Source: CAVUEG01 sp963740525
GTDB lineage: Bacteria > Actinomycetota > Actinomycetes > Propionibacteriales > Nocardioidaceae
DNA: 64,000 bases
NCBI GenBank assembly: GCA_963740525.1
Contig: CAVUEG010000002.1
Span: 40,593 to 104,592, forward strand
Direction of reading: 5' to 3'
The notes under the pieces are model-generated. The model did not search any database. It was given only the letters and a program-made list of their open reading frames with translations, and had not been told where the DNA came from. This document shows positions 7,258 through 18,197 of the stretch, in pieces (position 1 is the stretch's first letter; each line of letters opens with the position of its first letter). A program made the position numbers and the translations under genes.

Positions 7258-7888
7258 GTGGCAGACCTGGAAGCCGGCCCCTGGCCGCCCGCTCCGGCCA
7301 GGACCGAGCGGCTCCTGCTCCGTGAGCCCGAGGCTCGCGACCGACCGGCGACCGTCGAGCTGTTCGCCTCGCCGGCGGTGCGAACCTACCTCGGTGGCTC
7401 TCGACCGCGTGAGGAGCTCGAGCGGTCCGTGCCCGAAGTGCCCAGGCGGAGACCTGGCCACTTCGTGGTCGAGCTGGATGGGGCGATGATCGGTACCGTC
7501 ACGCTCGACCGGCGCGACGCAGAGCGTCCGGGTCACCTCGGTCCGGATGGCGGGGAGGCCGAGCTCAGCTACCTGTTCCTGCCGGAGGCGTGGGGACACG
7601 GATATGCCGCCGAGGCGTGCTCCACGGCGCTCGACTGGTTTGTCGGGGTGCTGCCCCACGAGCCTGTGGTGCTCTGACGGTGGACGCGACCACGGACCGC
7701 GAAGCGTGCTTGGCTCTACGACGGGTTCGTCGGAGCGATGGCCCACACTGGTGCTCTGCACCCAGACCGCCAACGAGCGCTCGATGCGCCTCGCCGCGAA
7801 GCTGGGGTTCACCGAGGCGGAGCGGTTCGAGGAGTTCGGCACCGAGCAGTGGCTGGGCGTGTGGTCCCCGATCACGTCGTCCGGCTGA
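7258..7888 (+). pseudogene. GNAT acetyltransferase gene broken by an 82-bp partial duplication
   Basis: The first frame encodes a normal RimJ/RimL-type GNAT: TERLLLREPEARDRPATVEL, then GTVTLDRRD, ELSYLFLPEAWGHGYAAEA (acetyl-CoA loop) and WFVGVLPHEPVVL, stopping at 7677. The missing end, VLCTQTANERSMRLAAKLGF and on to 7888, follows in another frame. The 10-mer TGGTGCTCTG ends at 7676 and again at 7758; removing the 82 nt between them joins the two halves exactly as VVLCTQT. The inserted stretch resembles the sequence just before it (GAGGCGTGCT versus GAAGCGTGCT, then GGTTTGTCGG versus GGTTCGTCGG), so it looks like a diverged tandem duplication. The GTG start at 7258 follows the operon above by 20 nt. 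Confidence 0.75.
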
Positions 7889-7928
7889 GCTCGTTCCTGG
7901 GTCGGGCGAGCAAGAAGGCCGCGTCCCG

Positions 7929-9464
7929 CTACTTCAGGGCCAGCACCGCGTCGATCGTGTCGGCCTCGTCGGCGGTCTTGTCGTCGCGGTAGCGCAGCAC
8001 CCGGGCGAAGCGCAGCGCCACGCCCCCTGGATACCGGCTCGACCGCTGAACGCCGTCGAAGGCGATCTCGACGACCTGCTCCGGCCGGACGTGGACGACG
8101 TACGACGAGCGGTCAACCGGCGAGGTCGCCAGGTCGGTGAAACGCTCGGTCTGCCAGGCCAGTATCTCGTCGGTCATCCCCTTGAACGTCTTGCCGAGCA
8201 TCGTGAAGCCGCCCGACTCGGGGTCGCGGGCGCCGAGATGGATGTTGGAGAGCCACCCACTCCGCCGACCGCTGCCCCACTCGACGGCCAGCACCACCAG
8301 GTCCAGGGTGTGCCTGGGCTTGACCTTGACCCAGGCGGAGCCGCGTCGGCCGGCGTCGTACGGCGCGTCGAGGGCCTTGATGACGACGCCTTCGTGACCC
8401 CTCTCGAGCACCTCGGCGAAGAACGCCTGGGCCTCCCCGGGGTCGGCGGTGACGAGGCGGGGCACCAGGTGGGCCTCCGGCACGACCGAGGTCAGCCGCG
8501 CTGCCCGGACCTCGGCGGGGGAGTCGAGCAGGTCCTCTCCAGCATGGTGCACCACGTCGAAGAAGTACGGCGTCAGCCGGACCTCGTGAGCCTCTCCGGC
8601 ATGGGTCATCCCGCGCGACGCCGTCTCCTGGAAGGCCCGGGGACGGCCGTCCTCCCCGAGCCCGATCACCTCGCCGTCCAGGACCAGGTCACCGGCGGGG
8701 AGCGCGTCGACGACCTCGACCACCTCGGGCATCCGGGAGGTGATCTCGTCGAGGCTCCGCGTGAAGACCGTGGTCTCGCCGCCCCGACGGTGGACCTGAA
8801 TCCGGATGCCGTCGAGCTTCGTGTCGACGGCCAGGGCCCGCCCATCGGGGGCGGCCTTCGCGAAGGCCTCGGCCACGTCCGGCGCGCTCGAGGCGAGCAT
8901 CGGGCGGATCGGGCGACCGACCTCCAGCCCCAAGGCCGCCAATGCCTGCTCACCCTCGAAGGCGGCCATCGCGATCGCGGTCGTCGCCCCGGAGAGCATC
9001 GAGGCCCGGCGCACGGCGGCGACGGGCACCTCGGCCGCGGCAGCGATGGCCTCGACCATGAGGCCGTCCTGGGCGCCCTGCCTCACCTCACCGGTCAGCA
9101 GACCACGGAGATACCGCTGCTCCGCCTCGGTGGCCGAGGCGAACAGGCGCTCGACCAGCACCGCCCGGGTGGCCTGCGAGCCGGACCCGGCGACCGCACT
9201 CAGCTCCTGAAGGGCGGCATCGACGCCGGTCACGGTCAAGGTGGGGGTGGCTGCCGGGGCGGGCGGCGAGGCGACTCCGCGCCAGCCGACCCCGGTGCGG
9301 CGCTGGCGCAGCACGCCCGACAGATAGGCGGCCACGATCTCGAGCTCGGATCCGCCCTCGGCGTGCGCTGCGCCGAGAGTCTCGGCGAGCGCCGCCACCT
9401 TGGTCTTGCGCGAGCGGGTCGCCTGCAGTGCCTCCGAGGTCGTCACCAGCCGATGCAAGAGCAT
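7929..9464 (-). CDS. ATP-dependent DNA ligase, LigB-like
   Basis: A 511-residue ligase, close to the 507 of mycobacterial LigB. An N-terminal DNA-binding domain (1-180) precedes the adenylation domain with the lysine motif VDTKLDGIRIQVHR (AMP-accepting Lys216). Further nucleotidyltransferase motifs follow, such as LDGEVIG (about 262-268), and an OB-fold ends the protein. It seals nicks using ATP, in addition to the NAD-dependent LigA expected elsewhere. The start MLLHRL at 9464 matches the family start; a longer in-frame option at 9494 adds ten residues. The divergent neighbour is a small Tudor-like protein. Confidence 0.92.
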   Translation of the reverse strand: MLLHRLVTTSEALQATRSRKTKVAALAETLGAAHAEGGSELEIVAAYLSGVLRQRRTGVGWRGVASPPAPAATPTLTVTGVDAALQELSAVAGSGSQATRAVLVERLFASATEAEQRYLRGLLTGEVRQGAQDGLMVEAIAAAAEVPVAAVRRASMLSGATTAIAMAAFEGEQALAALGLEVGRPIRPMLASSAPDVAEAFAKAAPDGRALAVDTKLDGIRIQVHRRGGETTVFTRSLDEITSRMPEVVEVVDALPAGDLVLDGEVIGLGEDGRPRAFQETASRGMTHAGEAHEVRLTPYFFDVVHHAGEDLLDSPAEVRAARLTSVVPEAHLVPRLVTADPGEAQAFFAEVLERGHEGVVIKALDAPYDAGRRGSAWVKVKPRHTLDLVVLAVEWGSGRRSGWLSNIHLGARDPESGGFTMLGKTFKGMTDEILAWQTERFTDLATSPVDRSSYVVHVRPEQVVEIAFDGVQRSSRYPGGVALRFARVLRYRDDKTADEADTIDAVLALK

Positions 9465-9566
9465 GGCGCCGATTCTGCCCGTCTGCTCCGACATCGCAGA
9501 CCGCACGGCGGGCCGATTCGGCCACAAAGGTGGGAGAACCGGTGCCGAGGGGGGATACTGGTCCCA

Positions 9567-9788
9567 ATGAACACGCGATCCGCCGTCCAGCGGCGACACC
9601 TGGCCAGCAGCCCGTTCAACGTGCGACCGGAGCAGGTGGTGGAGGAGTTCGCGGTTGATGATCGTGTCAACCACGACAAGTACGGTCTCGGTCGAGTAGT
9701 CGGCCGGGAGGACGCAGCGGTCACCGTTGACTTCGGTGGCCAGCAGGTCCGCGTCGTCAGTCCGTACACCAAGATGACGAAGCTCTAG
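9567..9788 (+). CDS. Small Tudor/KOW-like protein, related to the UvrD/PcrA C-terminal domain
   Basis: A 73-residue protein. Residues 32-73 (DRVNHDKYGLGRVVGREDAA, then VTVDFGGQQVRVVSPYTKMTKL) resemble the Tudor-like domain at the C-terminus of UvrD/PcrA helicases, which contacts RNA polymerase. A basic N-terminal arm (MNTRSAVQRRHLASSPFNVRP) precedes it. The ATG at 9567 has a GAGGGGGGA site. Small stand-alone proteins of this kind occur widely in actinobacteria and their role is not known to me. Its place between a DNA ligase and a DNA glycosylase would suit an RNA polymerase- or repair-linked function. Confidence 0.8.
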   Translation: MNTRSAVQRRHLASSPFNVRPEQVVEEFAVDDRVNHDKYGLGRVVGREDAAVTVDFGGQQVRVVSPYTKMTKL

Positions 9789-9844
9789 CCCACGCCTACT
9801 GGCACGTCCCCTCATCCCGCAGGAGCCCCGCGTAGGCTCACGGG

Positions 9845-10756
9845 GTGCAGGCGAGTGAACGCGTTTGGCGACCGGCGTGGCCCTGCCCGGCGTACGCCAT
9901 CTTGGGCACGTTCCGGCGCGGACCGGGCGACCCGACGTACCGGATCGACGGCGCGGGAGCCCACTGGAAGGGCATCCGGACCCCCGTCGGGACCGTGACG
10001 CTGCGGATCCGGCAGTCGCGCGACGGTGAGGTGCTCGCCTCCGCCTGGGGTGACGGGGCCACCTGGGCGCTCGACCAGGTCCCGGCCCTTCTGGGCGCCG
10101 AGGACGACCCGACCGGCTTCGAGCCGCACCACGAGGTGATCCGCGAGGCCTGGCGTCGCCACCCGCACTGGCGGGTGCCTCGCAGCGGCCTGGTCATGGA
10201 GTCGCTCGTCCCCGCCGTGATCGAGCAGAAGGTCACCGGCAAGCAGGCGTTCGCGAGCTTCCGCGAGCTCGTGCACTTCCACGGGGAGCGCGCCCCTGGT
10301 CCCGGCACGGCCGTACGACTCTGGGTGCAGCCCAGCCCCGCGACCCTGCGTGCGATCCCGTCCTGGGAGTGGCTGAAGCGGGGGATCGAGCCGGCCCGTT
10401 CGCGGACGGTCGTCGCGGTCGCCGGGAGATCGGCGGCACTCGAACGGCTCAACGGCCTCGAGCCGGCGGAGGCCGACCGGCGGCTGCGGTCGCTCCCCGG
10501 CGTCGGGGTGTGGACCAGTGCCGAGGTTCGCGCCCGGGCGCTCGGCGACGCCGACGCGGTGAGCTTCGGCGACTACCACATCGCGACGAACGTGGGCTGG
10601 GCCCTGACCGGGAAGGCGGTCGACGACGACGGGATGGCCGAGCTGCTCGAGCCTTACCGTCCGCACCGGCACCGGGTCCAACGTCTCGTCGAGAGCTCGG
10701 GCATCTCCCGTCCGCGCCGTGGCCCCCGGATGTCCCTGCCCACCCACCTACCCTGA
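9845..10756 (+). CDS. DNA-3-methyladenine glycosylase II, AlkA-like
   Basis: A 303-residue HhH-GPD glycosylase. The helix-hairpin-helix is LPGVGVWTS (217-225), followed by the catalytic Asp243 in SFGDYHIA. Residues 115-140 (LVPAVIEQKVTGKQAFASFR) form the usual substrate-side helix. It excises alkylated purines to start base excision repair. The N-terminal part lacks an Ada-type Cys domain, so it is a stand-alone enzyme. The GTG at 9845 was chosen because no ATG lies upstream in frame; a weak purine-rich stretch precedes it. Confidence 0.9.
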   Translation: MQASERVWRPAWPCPAYAILGTFRRGPGDPTYRIDGAGAHWKGIRTPVGTVTLRIRQSRDGEVLASAWGDGATWALDQVPALLGAEDDPTGFEPHHEVIREAWRRHPHWRVPRSGLVMESLVPAVIEQKVTGKQAFASFRELVHFHGERAPGPGTAVRLWVQPSPATLRAIPSWEWLKRGIEPARSRTVVAVAGRSAALERLNGLEPAEADRRLRSLPGVGVWTSAEVRARALGDADAVSFGDYHIATNVGWALTGKAVDDDGMAELLEPYRPHRHRVQRLVESSGISRPRRGPRMSLPTHLP

Positions 10757-10830
10757 GCCGCCGGCCCCCCGTGGACGCGGTCACCACCGGCGGGCGAGGA
10801 TCGACCCAGACCACGACCATGGAGGAACTG

Positions 10831-12483
10831 ATGCGCAGCACCATGCAGGAGACCCCCCTGACCATCGGCACGATCCTTCGGCACGGCACCACCGTGCAGA
10901 GCGACGCCGAGGTCCTCACCGCGACCGCCGACGGGTTCCGACGCACGTCGTTCGGGGAGCTGGGTGGTCGCACCGGGAGACTGGCCAACGGGCTGCGCAG
11001 TCTCGGGATCCAGGGTGACCAGCGGGTCGGCACCTTCATGTGGAACAACGTGGAGCACCTCGAGGCCTACCTGGCCGTGCCTGCGATGGGGGCGGTTCTC
11101 CACACGCTCAACATCCGGCTCTTCCCGGAGCAGCTGACCTACGTCGCCAACCACGCGGAGGACCAGGTCGTCATCGTCGACGACTCGCTGGTCCCGCTGA
11201 TCGCCAAGGTCCTGTCGACCTTCGAGACCGTGCACACGGTCCTCGTCGCCGGGCCGGAGGCGGCTTCCGCCGACCTGGACTCGTTGCGTGCGTCGGGCAA
11301 GCAGGTGCTGCTCTACGAGGACCTGCTCGCCGACCAGTCGGAGGAGTTCGACTGGCCCGAGCTGGACGAGCTCGACGCCGCTGCCATGTGCTACACCAGC
11401 GGCACCACGGGCAACCCGAAGGGCGTCGTCTACAGCCACCGCTCGGCGTACCTGCACTCGGCGGCCGTCTGCGCGGGCACCGTCGGCGGACTCACCTTCC
11501 ACGACCGGGTGCTCCCGATCGTGCCGATGTTCCACGCGAATGCCTGGGGCCTCGCGTACGCCGCGTTCATGACCGGCGCCTCCCTGTGCATGCCCGACCG
11601 CTGGCTCCAGGCCGAGCCGCTGGTGCGGTTCATCCAGGAGTCCCGCCCGACCGTCTCCGGCGCGGTCCCGACCGTGTGGAACGACGTTCTCGGCTACCTC
11701 GACCAGCACCAGGACACGAAGCTCGACTCACTGCGGCTCGTGCTGTGCGGCGGATCTGCGGTGCCGGTCTCGCTCCAGAAGGCGCTCGCGGATCGACACG
11801 GCATCCTGATGCGACAGGCCTGGGGGATGACCGAGACCTCTCCGGTGGCGTCCGTCGCGCTGCCACCCGCCGGTGTCGAGGGCGAGGACGTCTGGAAGTA
11901 CCGCGGCGGCCAGGGTCGGCTGCTGCCCGGTGTCGAGGGCCGGATCGTCGCGGACGACAACACGGTGATGCCGCGTGACGGCGAGGCCGTCGGCGAGCTC
12001 GAGGTACGTGGCCCGTGGGTGACGGCGAGCTACTACAACTCCGACGACCCCGAGGCCGAGGCGAAGTTCCACGACGGCTGGTTGCGCACCGGTGACGTCG
12101 GCACCTTGGACCCGCTGGGCTACATCACGCTGACCGACCGGGCCAAGGACGTCATCAAGTCCGGGGGAGAGTGGATCTCGTCGGTGGACCTGGAGAACGC
12201 GCTCATGGCGCACGAGGACGTCGTCGAGGCGGCCGTCATCGGGATTCCCGACGAGAAGTGGCAGGAGCGTCCGCTGGCGTCGGTCGTGGTGCGCGAAGGG
12301 GCCACCCTGACGCCGGCCGAGCTGCGTGACTTCCTGGCCAAGGACTTCGCCAAGTGGCAGCTCCCGGACCACTGGGCCTTCATCGAGCAGGTCCCGCGAA
12401 CGTCGGTCGGGAAGTTCGACAAGAAGGTGATCCGCAAGTGGCACACCGAGGGCGGTCTCGACGTCCAGCGGGCCGACGACTGA
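10831..12483 (+). CDS. Fatty acyl-CoA synthetase (AMP-binding, FadD-type)
   Basis: A 550-residue adenylate-forming enzyme. The P-loop is YTSGTTGNPKG (188-198), the A5 motif is GMTETSP, and the hinge and Asp motif are LRTGDVGTLDPLGYITLTDR followed by KDVIKSGGEWISS. The catalytic Lys is in RTSVGKFDKK near the C-terminus. It activates medium- or long-chain fatty acids to acyl-CoA with ATP. The ATG at 10831 has a GGAGG six nt upstream; another ATG lies four codons in. The gene stands alone here but complements the fabG/fadA2/MaoC lipid genes at the left end. Confidence 0.92.
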   Translation: MRSTMQETPLTIGTILRHGTTVQSDAEVLTATADGFRRTSFGELGGRTGRLANGLRSLGIQGDQRVGTFMWNNVEHLEAYLAVPAMGAVLHTLNIRLFPEQLTYVANHAEDQVVIVDDSLVPLIAKVLSTFETVHTVLVAGPEAASADLDSLRASGKQVLLYEDLLADQSEEFDWPELDELDAAAMCYTSGTTGNPKGVVYSHRSAYLHSAAVCAGTVGGLTFHDRVLPIVPMFHANAWGLAYAAFMTGASLCMPDRWLQAEPLVRFIQESRPTVSGAVPTVWNDVLGYLDQHQDTKLDSLRLVLCGGSAVPVSLQKALADRHGILMRQAWGMTETSPVASVALPPAGVEGEDVWKYRGGQGRLLPGVEGRIVADDNTVMPRDGEAVGELEVRGPWVTASYYNSDDPEAEAKFHDGWLRTGDVGTLDPLGYITLTDRAKDVIKSGGEWISSVDLENALMAHEDVVEAAVIGIPDEKWQERPLASVVVREGATLTPAELRDFLAKDFAKWQLPDHWAFIEQVPRTSVGKFDKKVIRKWHTEGGLDVQRADD

Positions 12484-12526
12484 CCCTCCGAGGACGACCG
12501 CGGCGGCCCACTCGTGGAGGGTGTCC

Positions 12527-12554
12527 CCCTATTGCCCCATGGGCGGAAGTAGGG
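12527..12554. terminator. Possible hairpin terminator between convergent genes
   Basis: Nested inverted repeats, outer CCCTA/TAGGG and inner GCCC-cat-GGGC, lie between the fatty acyl-CoA synthetase stop and the 3' end of the sulfotransferase gene. No U-tract follows. The rest of this roughly 100-nt gap shows nothing else. Confidence 0.35.
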
Positions 12555-12582
12555 CGCGTGGATCGCGACGTGAGCGATCGCT

Positions 12583-13259
12583 TCAGCCGTGAGACTTGTT
12601 GATTGGCGCGGGCACGGATGCGACTCGCACCTCGTCCTTGAGAGAGCGCTCGTCCTTGCGCGCCACGTACGACGCGGTGCTGTTCTCGTGGGGGAAGGGG
12701 CGGTTCGGAACAGGCACGCCAAGGGCACTGCAGATCGGCCCCCACCCGTCGCCCGGCCTCCACTCGACCAGCCGATCTCGCTCGATCTCTGTACGAACTT
12801 CACTCAGCCGTCGCTCGTAGCCAGCGATGACTTGGTCGCGGTCGTCGATGTCGGTGAAGACACCATTGAAGATGACTCCGAACAGCGGAACCAGCGGGTC
12901 TTCTGGGCCCCTGGCCAACATCTCGCGCGTGCGAGGAAGAACGGTCGCCTCCATGCTTCGGTACCAGACCTCGGGTCGCCGCGATGCGACAGCAGCACGG
13001 GGGCATCTGGAAATGCAGCCGCTAGGTCTCGCCAGCAAGTCGAGAACGGGGCGTCCACTCCTGCTGCGTATCCGGCCAGGAAGGTCCCCCACTCCGGCGG
13101 GTTTCCTTCGATGGCGTCCACCCAAGTGGGGGCGTGCTCGGGATGCTTGAACGCCTCGCTCATGTGATAGATCGGTGTGTTCAGGAGGTGCCGTAGCGCC
13201 TCGCGGAGCGAGGTCGTCCCGGTGCGAGGAAGTCCAGCACCGACCATTTGCAAGGACAC
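12583..13259 (-). CDS. Sulfotransferase family protein (frame broken)
   Basis: The N-terminal part carries the PAPS-binding loop GLPRTGTTSLREAL (residues 9-22), then HLLNTPIYHMSEAF and DLAAAFPDAPVLLSHR. The rest (PEVWYRSMEATVLPRTREML ... ending at 12583) is in another frame. Restoring one base near 12970-12978 gives the normal SHRGDPEVWYRS and an intact protein of about 225 residues. This matches bacterial family-3 sulfotransferase-like proteins acting on small molecules. Base composition is a little lower in G+C than the neighbours. Whether the break is a real mutation or a sequence error cannot be told from this copy. Confidence 0.75.
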
Positions 13260-13354
13260 GTCCGTAGCCTAATGACGAAGCGCGCTCATCGGCATGACAG
13301 CGCGCATCCGCGGCAAGTCAGGGCGTGTCGGCGAGCCCCGTGCGCCCCTGAAGG

Positions 13355-13756
13355 TCAGACTCTCGGGTTCTCCTGAGGCTCCGCTCCGCCCCAGTACAGC
13401 CACTGCCAACCATCGGCTTCACGACCGAAGACCCCGGTGGTCCAGTACGGAACTTGTACGACGCTCCCGTCCTCCGTGACCTCGACGTATCCAAGGATCT
13501 GGGCCCAGGCGACGTCGTCTCGCGACCAGACCTTCACCTGCTCCGGGACCCATGTCAGGCCCTGTGACGCGATCATGCGCGCGACGCTGGTGACCTGTTC
13601 CGGACCGTAGAGGAGCTCGCCCTGTCCGGAGCCGGCGACCGTCATGTCGTCATGCCCGAAGACCCGAACGACGTCGTCGCCTGGCGTCGACATTGCCTGG
13701 TATGCCTGCTCAATGAGGGCGCGAATGGCCGCGGAGGTAGTGGCGTCGGCTTCCAT
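13355..13756 (-). CDS. SnoaL/NTF2-like domain protein
   Basis: A 133-residue single cone-shaped domain: AAIRALIEQAYQAMSTPGDD, VFGHDDMTVAGSGQGELLYG, VKVWSRDDVAWAQILGYVEV and a C-terminal TTGVFGREADGWQWLYWG. This is the order of the SnoaL-like/DUF4440 ketosteroid-isomerase fold. It probably binds or converts a small molecule; no catalytic residue can be assigned. The ATG at 13756 is chosen because the longer in-frame start at 13819 adds an unconserved, weakly supported leader. It belongs to the small accessory patch with the sulfotransferase. Confidence 0.7.
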   Translation of the reverse strand: MEADATTSAAIRALIEQAYQAMSTPGDDVVRVFGHDDMTVAGSGQGELLYGPEQVTSVARMIASQGLTWVPEQVKVWSRDDVAWAQILGYVEVTEDGSVVQVPYWTTGVFGREADGWQWLYWGGAEPQENPRV

Positions 13757-13837
13757 GAGCCAGATGATAGGCACCCCGACGCCCGAAGTGCTGCGGTCGG
13801 CGGATGAGTGCACTTCCACTGAATGGGCGCACGCCCC

Positions 13838-15118
13838 CTACAGGAGCGGGCGCAGGGGCGCGAGGACCAGCTCGGTGAAGCGCTTGTGGATGCCACGACG
13901 GTGCCACTCGGCTGCGGTGAGCTCTCCGCAGTTGGTCAGGTCGGTCTCGAAGATCCGCTGCATCTGCTCGGCCATCCCGGGATTGATGATCTCGATGTTG
14001 ATCTCGTAGTTGCCGGTCATGCTCAGCCGGTCGATGTTGGCGGTGCCGACGGTCGACCAGCGGCCGTCGATCGTGGCTGTCTTCGCGTGCACCATCGCCC
14101 CGGTGAAGCGGAAGATGCGCACGCCGGCGTCCAGGAGCTGTCCGTAGTAGCCCCGGGAGATCCAGTCCGCCACCACGTGGTTGGACGTGCGCGGCACCAG
14201 CAGGCGGACGTCGACCCCACGAGCAGCCGCCGTGAGCAGCGCGTCGACGAAGTCCTGGTCGGGTGTGAAGTAGGCGTGGGTCATCCAGATGTTGCGGGTG
14301 GCCCGGTTGATCGCCTCCAGGTACATCGACCGGATCGGGAACATCCACATGCGCGGGATGTTGCGGTGCACCCGGACCTGGGGGTCCCAGTCGGCCGCGG
14401 TGTCGAGGAGAAGCGGGCGCTCGTGCGCACCTCGACGGCGGTGGTTGAGGTTCCAGAAGTCTGCGAATGCCCGCTTGAGGTCCCACACGCCGGGACCGGT
14501 GAGCTTGATGTGGGTGTCGCGCCACTCCGTCGCGTACGGCGTCCCGATGTTGTAGCCGCCCACGAAGCCCACCTGGTCGTCGACCACGAGGATCTTGCGG
14601 TGGTCCCGGCCGTAGCGGCGCAGGTCGAAGAAGCGCAGGCCCGCGTTGTAGATCGGGTACTCGAGCACGCGCATTCGCGGTGAGAACCGCTTGAACAGCG
14701 GAGAAACGACCAGGTTGGCGAAGCCGTCGTAGATCGCGAACACCTCCACCCCGCGATCGGCGGCGTCGGAGAGGGCCTGCTTGAACCGCTCGCCGGTCGC
14801 GTCGGCCTTCCAGATGTAGGACTCGAAGACGATCTGCCGGGTGGCGGACTCGATCGCGGTCAGCATCTCGTCGTACAGGTCCTGGCCGTAGGTGTACGTC
14901 GTCACCGTGCCCGCACCGATCCTCACCTCGGCGGGGGGCGTGGTCGGGAAGGGTCGCGACTTCTTGCCGCGGCGGCGCCACGAGTCGACCAGCGTCAGGA
15001 ACAGGGCGAAACCGACCTGGAGGCCGAAGAGCGTCAGCAGTGTGCGCTTGGTCCTCGCCCAGAGACGGCTCCCGGCGAAGACCTCGAGTGCCGTTCGTCG
15101 TTGCCTCACGGGGGTCAA
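13838..15118 (-). CDS. Phospholipase D-like/cardiolipin synthase family protein
   Basis: A 426-residue PLD-superfamily protein with one transmembrane helix near residues 25-43 (LLTLFGLQVGFALFLTLV). It has two HKD motifs: HRKILVVDD around 183-191 and HAKTATIDGRWSTVGTANID around 343-362. It may make cardiolipin from phosphatidylglycerol, or act as a related membrane phospholipase. The start is a TTG at 15118 with no clear ribosome site; a GTG three codons later is possible. It is divergent from uvrB with a 63-nt gap, so both promoters must fit there. Confidence 0.88.
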   Translation of the reverse strand: MTPVRQRRTALEVFAGSRLWARTKRTLLTLFGLQVGFALFLTLVDSWRRRGKKSRPFPTTPPAEVRIGAGTVTTYTYGQDLYDEMLTAIESATRQIVFESYIWKADATGERFKQALSDAADRGVEVFAIYDGFANLVVSPLFKRFSPRMRVLEYPIYNAGLRFFDLRRYGRDHRKILVVDDQVGFVGGYNIGTPYATEWRDTHIKLTGPGVWDLKRAFADFWNLNHRRRGAHERPLLLDTAADWDPQVRVHRNIPRMWMFPIRSMYLEAINRATRNIWMTHAYFTPDQDFVDALLTAAARGVDVRLLVPRTSNHVVADWISRGYYGQLLDAGVRIFRFTGAMVHAKTATIDGRWSTVGTANIDRLSMTGNYEINIEIINPGMAEQMQRIFETDLTNCGELTAAEWHRRGIHKRFTELVLAPLRPLL

Positions 15119-15181
15119 TCTAGCGACAGTGCCCCCGGCAGGGCGGAGGAGTTGTCGGTGGCGCGTCGTAGTCTGGCGCGC

Positions 15182-17305
<2,124 letters not shown>

Positions 17306-17309
<4 letters not shown>

Positions 17310-17668
17310 CACCGGAGGAGCTGCGTCGCGTACTGCCTCGCCAAGCCGGGAGCGTGGCCGGACAACCCGTGGGGGGGCGACCATCCGGTGATCAAGGTCG
17401 GGGAGCCCGGCAAGATCTTCGCCTTCCTCGGTGCGACGGGGCGTCGGCGTCAAGGCCGGCGTCAACCGGGAGGACGGCCGACGAGTGGCTCGACCGGTTC
17501 CCCGGCGACGCGACGGTGATGGCCTACATCGGCCGGTCCGGCTGGAACACCCTCGAGTGCAACGCGAGCATCCCCGACGAGGAGATCCTCGACGCGATCG
17601 ACGATTCGTACCGACTCGTCGTGGCGAAGCTCGCGAAGAAGCATCGACCACAAGGATGGGACGAATGG
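17306..17668 (+). CDS. MmcQ/YjbR-type CyaY-like DNA-binding protein (frames broken)
   Basis: The GTG at 17306 overlaps the uvrB stop (GTGA). The reconstructed protein reads TPEELR, then (frame shifted) YCLAKPGAWPDNPWGGDHP, IKVGEPGKIFAFLGATG, VGVKAGVNRED and, in frame again, ADEWLDRFPGDATVMAYIGR followed by SGWNTLECNASIP and DDSYRLVVAKLAKKHRP. This is the MmcQ/YjbR fold. Surplus G residues near 17438-17441 and 17475 explain two of the shifts. The frame then runs without a stop into the VOC protein, so a stop has probably been lost to another indel. Function unknown; the family is linked to DNA binding. Confidence 0.72.
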
Positions 17669-18115
17669 ATGAGCACGGTGCGACAGGTCCAGGTCACCTT
17701 CGACTGCGCCGACCCGGCTGCGCTCGGCCAGTTCTGGGCCGAGGCGCTCGGGTACCGCATGCGACGACCCGCCCGAGGGGTTTGACTCCTGGGACGGCGC
17801 ACTCGAGGCGTGGGGGGTTCCCGAGGGCAGCGCAACAGCCGTAGCGCGATCCACGACCCGGCCGGGCGTCGGGCCCCGCCTGTTCTTCCAGCGGGTGCCG
17901 GAGGCCGAAGTCGGTGAAGAACCGGGTTCACCTCGACGTCCGGGCTGCGCCCGGATGAGGGTGAGCGACAGGATGGCCGCGCTCGAGGCCGAGTGCGACG
18001 AGCCTGGTGGCGCTCGGCGCCACGCGTCTCCAGCGGTCGGAGCCGGAGCCGGGCGTCAGCCGCGGGCTTCATCGTCATGCAGGACCCCGAGGGCAACGAG
18101 TTCTGCCTGGACTGA
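17669..18115 (+). CDS. VOC/glyoxalase-like domain protein (frames broken)
   Basis: The ATG at 17669 begins STVRQVQVTFDCADPAALGQ and FWAEALGYRM, the first beta-alpha-beta unit of actinobacterial VOC proteins. The rest is scattered over frames: GFDSWDGALEAWGVPEG, RNSRSAIHDPAG, RLFFQRVPEAK, then VALGATRLQRSEPEPGVS, and finally GFIVMQDPEGNEFCLD with the metal-ligand Glu, ending at 18115. At least five one-base insertions or deletions are needed, for example a surplus C in CGCATGCGACGACC. The reconstructed length of about 148 residues is normal. Substrate unknown. Confidence 0.7.
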
Positions 18116-18197
18116 CCGTGCTGCCGGCCCGGGCCGCGCCGGCCTGGCCCCACCCCCGGCCCGGCGGTTCGGCGACCAGTGCGCGGAGGAACGGCGC

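Noticed and set aside
15119..15181. SOS box before uvrB
   Set aside because: The 63-nt gap contains no TCGAAC-N4-GTTCGA-like palindrome.
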